DNA of 37,735 bases from Bacillota bacterium (lineage in GTDB: Bacteria > Bacillota > Clostridia > Lachnospirales > Lachnospiraceae). Positions 33,322 to 37,735 of the stretch are shown in pieces (the stretch's first letter is position 1; each line of letters begins with the position of its first letter). The stretch spans positions 1 through 37,735 of the forward strand of contig JAEZJW010000051.1 of the NCBI GenBank assembly GCA_023415595.1, written 5' to 3'. The notes under the pieces were generated by a model. It was not told the origin of the DNA. It ran no database searches and saw only the letters and a list, made by a program, of their open reading frames with translations. A program made the translations under genes and the position numbers.

Positions 33322-34761
33322 ATGATCAAGTTTGGTACTGGTGGCTGGAGAGGCATCATTGGAGAGGATTTTACCAAGGCCAATATACAGAAGCTGGCGA
33401 AGGCCATGTGCTTAAAAATGAAGAATGAAGGAGTTACCGAGAACGGTATCGTCCTGGGCTATGACAGAAGATTCCTGTCCAAGGAGGCCATGAGATGGGC
33501 AGCCGTGATCTTCGCCCGTGAGGGAATTACAACCTATCTGATTAACCGGTCCTCCCCGACGCCGCTCATTATGTATTATGTGATGAAGCATGAGCTTGCC
33601 TACGGAATGATGATAACAGCAAGCCATAATCCCGCAATATATAACGGGATTAAGGTGTTCACCTATGGAGGAAGGGATGCGGATGAGATTCAGACCAGGG
33701 ACATCGAGAATTATATCAATGATGTGAAGGAGGAGGATGTCAACGGCATGGAGTATGAGGATGCTATAAAACAGCAGCTTATCCTTGAAATCAATCCGTT
33801 GAATGAATATCTCGATAACATCATCAGCACGGTGGATATGCAGTCCATCAGAGACCGCGGACTTCGTGTGGTGCTGGATCCCATGTACGGTGTCAGCGAG
33901 ACCTCACTGAGGACGATCCTGCTGACAGCCCGCTGCGATGTCTATACGATCCATGAGCGTCATGATACCTTATTCGGTGGGAAGCTTCCCTCTCCCTCTG
34001 CGAATACCTTACGAAGCCTGATTAACCGTGTTCTGGATCTGAAATGTGATATCGGAATTGCGACCGATGGGGATGCCGACCGAATTGGTGTCATTGATGA
34101 TACCGGGAGATTCCTGCATCCGAATGACATATTGGTGCTGCTGTATTATTATCTGGTGAAATATAAGAACTGGCGGGGCCCGGTGGTCAGAAACCTGGCT
34201 ACCACCCATATGCTGGATAAGCTGGCGGAAGGCTTCGGGGAGAAATGCTATGAGGTACCGGTGGGCTTCAAATATATCTCTGCGAAAATGAATGAAACAA
34301 ATGCAATCATCGGCGGTGAGTCCTCGGGTGGTTTGACGGTTCATGGACACATCAATGGAAAGGACGGGATCTATGCGGCAGCTCTGCTGATTGAAATGAT
34401 GGCAGTGACCGGGAAGAAGCTTTCGGAGATCATGAAGAGCATTGAAGAGGAATATGGCTCCATTCATATGGAGGAGAGGGATTATACCTTTACCCATGAG
34501 AAGAAAGACGAAATCTATAAACTGCTCCTGGTGGATAAATTATTACCGGAGATGCCTTATGAGATCGAAAGAGTTTCCTATTTGGACGGCTGCAAGGTAT
34601 ATCTCGCGAACGGAGGCTGGATCATTGCCAGATTCTCCGGAACAGAGCCCCTGCTCCGAATCTTCTGTGAGATGCCGGAGGCGGAGGAGGCGAAGAAGCT
34701 CTGTGATATATTTGAAGACTTCCTTAGCCTCGCAGAGCGGGAACCTGTATTGATGAAATAA
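33322..34761 (+). CDS. Phosphohexomutase (phosphoglucomutase/phosphomannomutase family)
   Basis: 479-aa alpha-D-phosphohexomutase: interconverts hexose-1-phosphate and hexose-6-phosphate. Domain 1 carries the phosphoserine Ser101 in TASHNPAIYNGIKVF, domain 2 the metal loop DGDADR (249-254), domain 3 the sugar-binding GGESSGG, and domain 4 the phosphate-binding RFSGTEPLLRIFCE. It directly follows the GH94 gene (13 nt), so its likely job is to convert the phosphorylase product (GlcNAc-1-P or Glc-1-P) to the 6-phosphate for catabolism. An equivalent mutase lies in Vibrio chitin-catabolic operons, as far as I recall. AGGAGG precedes the ATG. Confidence 0.92.
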   Translation: MIKFGTGGWRGIIGEDFTKANIQKLAKAMCLKMKNEGVTENGIVLGYDRRFLSKEAMRWAAVIFAREGITTYLINRSSPTPLIMYYVMKHELAYGMMITASHNPAIYNGIKVFTYGGRDADEIQTRDIENYINDVKEEDVNGMEYEDAIKQQLILEINPLNEYLDNIISTVDMQSIRDRGLRVVLDPMYGVSETSLRTILLTARCDVYTIHERHDTLFGGKLPSPSANTLRSLINRVLDLKCDIGIATDGDADRIGVIDDTGRFLHPNDILVLLYYYLVKYKNWRGPVVRNLATTHMLDKLAEGFGEKCYEVPVGFKYISAKMNETNAIIGGESSGGLTVHGHINGKDGIYAAALLIEMMAVTGKKLSEIMKSIEEEYGSIHMEERDYTFTHEKKDEIYKLLLVDKLLPEMPYEIERVSYLDGCKVYLANGGWIIARFSGTEPLLRIFCEMPEAEEAKKLCDIFEDFLSLAEREPVLMK

Positions 34762-34838
34762 ACTTAAATCATGTAAATTTTAGTATAATAAGGATTTAAA
34801 TAGGATTCAGTGTATGATAAAATAGTATTAATCATCTG

Positions 34839-34890
34839 AGGGTGTTGTAAATGGGTTGGCGGACATCAACTTATGCAACACCCTTATTTA
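34839..34890 (+). terminator. Possible terminator after the mutase
   Basis: AGGGTGTTG pairs with CAACACCCT (9 bp) around a 28-nt loop, followed by TATTTATA. The T-run is interrupted, so read-through to the kinase gene is possible. Confidence 0.6.
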
Positions 34891-34908
34891 TATCAGGGGG
34901 GGAATATG

Positions 34909-36765
34909 ATGGAAGCAGGGAATACAGAGCCAACGGTGAGAAAGACAAAGAAACATCCAATCTCCCTAAGAAGGAGATTACTCTTACTGGTCGTGATCCT
35001 ATGGAGCATACCGATCCTGTTTGTATTTTTCTTTGTGACGATATCGTACCGGAACAGCATCATAGAGAAGACAGAGATGCTGATGGAGGAATGGACGAAG
35101 AATTTCAGCTCCATCATTTCGCAGCGGATGGATGAAGCAATCACCATCTCGAAGAAGACCTCCTATGAACTGATCATCGAGAAGGCCTGGAAGAAATATA
35201 AGTCCGGGGACAGCAGCAGTACGGAGCTTTATCAGGAGATATACTCAAATCTTAAGAGTAAATTCTATAATGACAACCGGTTTGTCATCTCTGTTTTCTA
35301 CCTCAGTGATGAGCCGGACCGGCTCTACTACACCTCCAGGCAGCCTACGGATTATATCCAGACCTATTATGATTCGGTGGAAGCGAAGGCTAGGGAGATT
35401 ACGAAGCAGGATACCACCGATGCTCATGTGGTGGTTTTGAACAATCGGATCTACATCATCCGCAACCTTTATACCACCACAAATTTCACGAAATTCGGAA
35501 CGCTGGTACTGGAGCTGAATCAGGATAGGCTGTTCGGAGGAATTTCGGATAATAAAGATTATGAGATGGGAATCTGCATCAATCAGTCAGATTCAATTAT
35601 CTATAGCAATGCTTCCTTTAGCGAAAGCGGAAAAGCAGGAATACTGGGTCAGATCAGAGCTAGCTATTCTTTTAATTCCAATCGGAAGAAATATAAGTTA
35701 GAGGAAGGTGTTTACACAGGGCTGCTCTATCAGCAGAAATATGATGACTACCATTTCGGTACGATCCTGATCGCTAATAAGGAGGTAATCTACTCGGAAC
35801 TGAATGACATCATGAACATCATCCTGCTGATTTCAGCCGTCTTAATTCCGGTATTTCTCTATATGCTGATCTTTATCACAAAGCATATCAGGGCTCCGAT
35901 CGGACGGATCATCGGTGCTTATAAGGAACTGGAGAAGGGAAAAATCGGTATACAGCTGGAGGACGATCCGATGCCGAATGCGGAATTTGATTATCTGAAG
36001 CAATCCTTTAACCGGATGTCTTCTGAAATTAAGGATATTATCGATTATGCCTATCATGAGGAGTTAGCTAAGAAGGAAGCGAAGATTATTGCTTTACAAT
36101 CCCAGATCAATCCCCATTTTCTGAATAATACGCTGGAGATGATGAACTGGCAGGCCAGAATGGCGGGAGATATCGAGGTCACGAAGATGATCGAAGCCTT
36201 AGGTACCTTACTGGATTATACGATGGACCGTTCGAATAAGAAGCTGATCAACCTTTCGGAGGAGCTTCGCTGTGCGGATGCTTATCTGTTCATCACCTCT
36301 ATGAGATTCGGTCAAAGGCTCCGTGTAGAGAAGGAGATCGATCAGTCCCTGCTGAATACAAAGGTTCCCCAGCTGATCCTGCAGCCGATCATTGAGAACG
36401 CCGTGGTACATGGTGTTGAGGTGGTGAAGAGCGGTGTCATCCGGCTGAAGGTATATAAGGAAGAAGATAATATCATTCTTCAGGTTATTAATACAGGTAA
36501 GAGCATGACCCCGGAGGACCTGGAAAGAATAGAGAATATCTTAAATAACAGGAATTCTGAGCTTGCTCCGGGGAAAGGGGTTCATGCTTCCCTGGGAATA
36601 CGTAATGTAAATGAAAGAATAAAGCTGATCTACGGGGAAGCCTATGGCCTTACAATTAAACCTGTCGGGGAAGATGAGACGGCTTCCACGATCACGATAC
36701 CCAGTGAACCGGTAAATGACACGGAGAAGGAAAAGTTACTGAAAAATCTCCTAAAACAATTCTAA
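34909..36765 (+). CDS. YesM-type sensor histidine kinase
   Basis: 618-aa membrane sensor kinase. Two membrane segments (about 25-48 and 300-325) enclose a 250-aa extracellular sensor domain. A HAMP domain follows (IRAPIGRIIGAYKELEKGKI), then the His_kinase domain with the phospho-acceptor in LQSQINPHFLNNTLEMMNW, and HATPase (PIIENAVVHGV, GVHASLGIRNVNERI). The frame is open from 34873, but AGGGGGG (34895-34902) supports ATG 34909. These kinases usually pair with an AraC-type (YesN) response regulator and control a sugar ABC transporter. No regulator is adjacent in the window. Confidence 0.9.
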   Translation: MEAGNTEPTVRKTKKHPISLRRRLLLLVVILWSIPILFVFFFVTISYRNSIIEKTEMLMEEWTKNFSSIISQRMDEAITISKKTSYELIIEKAWKKYKSGDSSSTELYQEIYSNLKSKFYNDNRFVISVFYLSDEPDRLYYTSRQPTDYIQTYYDSVEAKAREITKQDTTDAHVVVLNNRIYIIRNLYTTTNFTKFGTLVLELNQDRLFGGISDNKDYEMGICINQSDSIIYSNASFSESGKAGILGQIRASYSFNSNRKKYKLEEGVYTGLLYQQKYDDYHFGTILIANKEVIYSELNDIMNIILLISAVLIPVFLYMLIFITKHIRAPIGRIIGAYKELEKGKIGIQLEDDPMPNAEFDYLKQSFNRMSSEIKDIIDYAYHEELAKKEAKIIALQSQINPHFLNNTLEMMNWQARMAGDIEVTKMIEALGTLLDYTMDRSNKKLINLSEELRCADAYLFITSMRFGQRLRVEKEIDQSLLNTKVPQLILQPIIENAVVHGVEVVKSGVIRLKVYKEEDNIILQVINTGKSMTPEDLERIENILNNRNSELAPGKGVHASLGIRNVNERIKLIYGEAYGLTIKPVGEDETASTITIPSEPVNDTEKEKLLKNLLKQF

Positions 36766-36936
36766 TTAAGGTTATTATGTATGCTATTTTTGGCGTTTGT
36801 GTCGGTAACACAGCAAGAATGAACAAATAATATCAAGTTGGTCTAATGCTTTCTGTGGAAACTGCGGCTATAATGAAAATGTACCAAATAGTAACATTTC
36901 TATTCCGGTAAATTTATATTATGGGAGGATTTCATA

Positions 36937-37735
36937 ATGAAAAGAGCAATGAAAATCTTAGCCCTGCTGTTATCCTTATGTTTGGTTTTTTCTATGATGA
37001 CAGCATGCGGTAAGAAGGAAGAGAAGAAGGATACCCCCGCAGCAAGCGATACAGGCGCAGCAACAACAGAGGACAAGAAGGATACTGAGCCGGCAACTAC
37101 CGAGGGAGGCAACGATGCGGCAGCAACAACCGAGACAAAGAATCCTGTTACCTTAACTACAGTATCCATGTATGGCGGCACAGATCCGAATGCAGGAAAT
37201 TATCAGGATATCAGCGCAAAGTTCATGCAGGATTATCCCTACATCACAATTGAAGATGATTCCCAGACTGCTGATCAGGACTGGAAGACCAAGATTGCAG
37301 CAGATTTTGCAGTTGGAAATGAACCTGACGTAATTCAGTATTTCACTGATGCCAATGCAAGTGACGTTCTCGCAGCAAATAAGTTCGTGAGCATTGATGA
37401 GATCAAAGCAGTATATCCTGATTATGCAGGCGATATTCTTGACAGTGCATTAACAGCAGCATCTAATCCCGACGGCGTGAAGAGGGCTGTTCCTACCACC
37501 GGTTATTGGGAAGGCTTATTCTGTAACAAGGATTTATTTGATCAGTACAGCCTTGAGCTTCCTACCGACTGGGATAAGATGTTAAAAGCAATTGAAACCT
37601 TTAAGGCCAACGGCATCGTTCCGATCGCAGTTTCCTTAAACAATGTTCCTCATTACTGGGTAGAGTTCTTAATGCTCTCCGCAGCAGGTCCGGAAGGCTA
37701 TGCTACTGTTCCTACCGAAGCACCGGCTGATTGGG
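36937..37735 (+). CDS. Sugar ABC transporter substrate-binding lipoprotein, 5' part
   Basis: The first 266 codons are in the window and the gene runs off the end. MKRAMKILALLLSLCLVFSM leads to the lipobox MTAC with Cys24, then a Lys/Thr/Asp-rich tether of about 45 residues. TLTTVSMYGGTDPNAGNYQD starts a family 1 solute-binding domain, with DWKTKIAADFAVGNEPDVIQ and PTTGYWEGLFCNKDLFDQYS matching sugar-binding proteins. GGGAGGA precedes the ATG, and a TATAAT lies at 36869-36874. The neighbouring kinase probably controls it, and it may feed the GH94 pathway, but the sugar cannot be told. Confidence 0.88.
   Translation, partial: MKRAMKILALLLSLCLVFSMMTACGKKEEKKDTPAASDTGAATTEDKKDTEPATTEGGNDAAATTETKNPVTLTTVSMYGGTDPNAGNYQDISAKFMQDYPYITIEDDSQTADQDWKTKIAADFAVGNEPDVIQYFTDANASDVLAANKFVSIDEIKAVYPDYAGDILDSALTAASNPDGVKRAVPTTGYWEGLFCNKDLFDQYSLELPTDWDKMLKAIETFKANGIVPIAVSLNNVPHYWVEFLMLSAAGPEGYATVPTEAPADW

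Noticed and set aside
1..37735. CRISPR arrays, tRNA and rRNA genes
   Set aside because: The tandem repeats seen are too few and lack unique spacers; I saw no tRNA cloverleaf or rRNA sequence.

Overview
The window looks like chromosome of an anaerobic Lachnospiraceae-type clostridium (Clostridia, Firmicutes). The evidence is the gene order rpmA-obgE-yhbY-nadD-yqeK-rsfS, strong AGGAGG-type ribosome binding sites, TTGACA/TATAAT promoters with 17-nt spacers, a divergent lexA/yneA-type SOS pair, GDSL and GH94 carbohydrate enzymes, and a YesM-type sensor kinase next to an ABC sugar-binding lipoprotein. The species cannot be named from this alone.

Layout. 1-4130 is a housekeeping block: the end of rpmA, obgE, yhbY, nadD, yqeK and rsfS, all on +, closed by a strong terminator. 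4228-5614 is the SOS module: lexA on - and a LysM cell-division-inhibitor-like gene (yneA type) on +, with several LexA boxes between them. 5838-8365 holds aspartokinase, a small Cys-rich protein and a nitroreductase. 8473-11961 is an apparent three-gene operon: a membrane-anchored Ntn amide hydrolase, a LuxE-like acyl-protein synthetase and a LuxC-like acyl reductase. No luciferase or LuxD is seen. 12181-14417 is an accessory patch: a DUF1428 gene behind a perfect Fur-type box, two dihydrofolate-reductase-fold proteins of unlike base composition, and a DUF1761 gene that has lost its proper start. 14505-16422 (-) holds a tyrosine recombinase and a TtcA-type tRNA thiolase.

17027-19822 is a large secreted N-acetylmuramoyl-alanine amidase. 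20044-23064 is a metal/arsenic region: an LDCC-motif peptide, an ArsR repressor, an ArsP-type permease with a perfect promoter wrapped in an inverted repeat, a Cys-rich CGC thioredoxin-like protein, a leaderless L,D-transpeptidase on the opposite strand, and a decayed piece of arsenate reductase (arsC). 23319-28723 carries cysteine synthase, a secreted copper-amine-oxidase-N-like protein, an AraC regulator, a dicarboxylate/amino-acid symporter and a Nudix hydrolase.

28964-37735 is a carbohydrate region: an SGNH esterase, an unknown membrane-anchored protein (-), a GH94 phosphorylase that closely resembles N,N'-diacetylchitobiose phosphorylase, a phosphohexomutase 13 nt downstream, a YesM-type histidine kinase, and the start of a sugar-binding lipoprotein running off the window. 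The phosphorylase and mutase probably turn an imported disaccharide into hexose-1-P and then hexose-6-P. The kinase and binding protein would sense and import the sugar.

Most interesting for follow-up: the Ntn hydrolase-LuxE-LuxC operon, the Fur-box DUF1428 gene, the arsC relic beside the ArsR/ArsP operon, and a set of intergenic hairpin repeats with a CCGANGG core or related tandem units.
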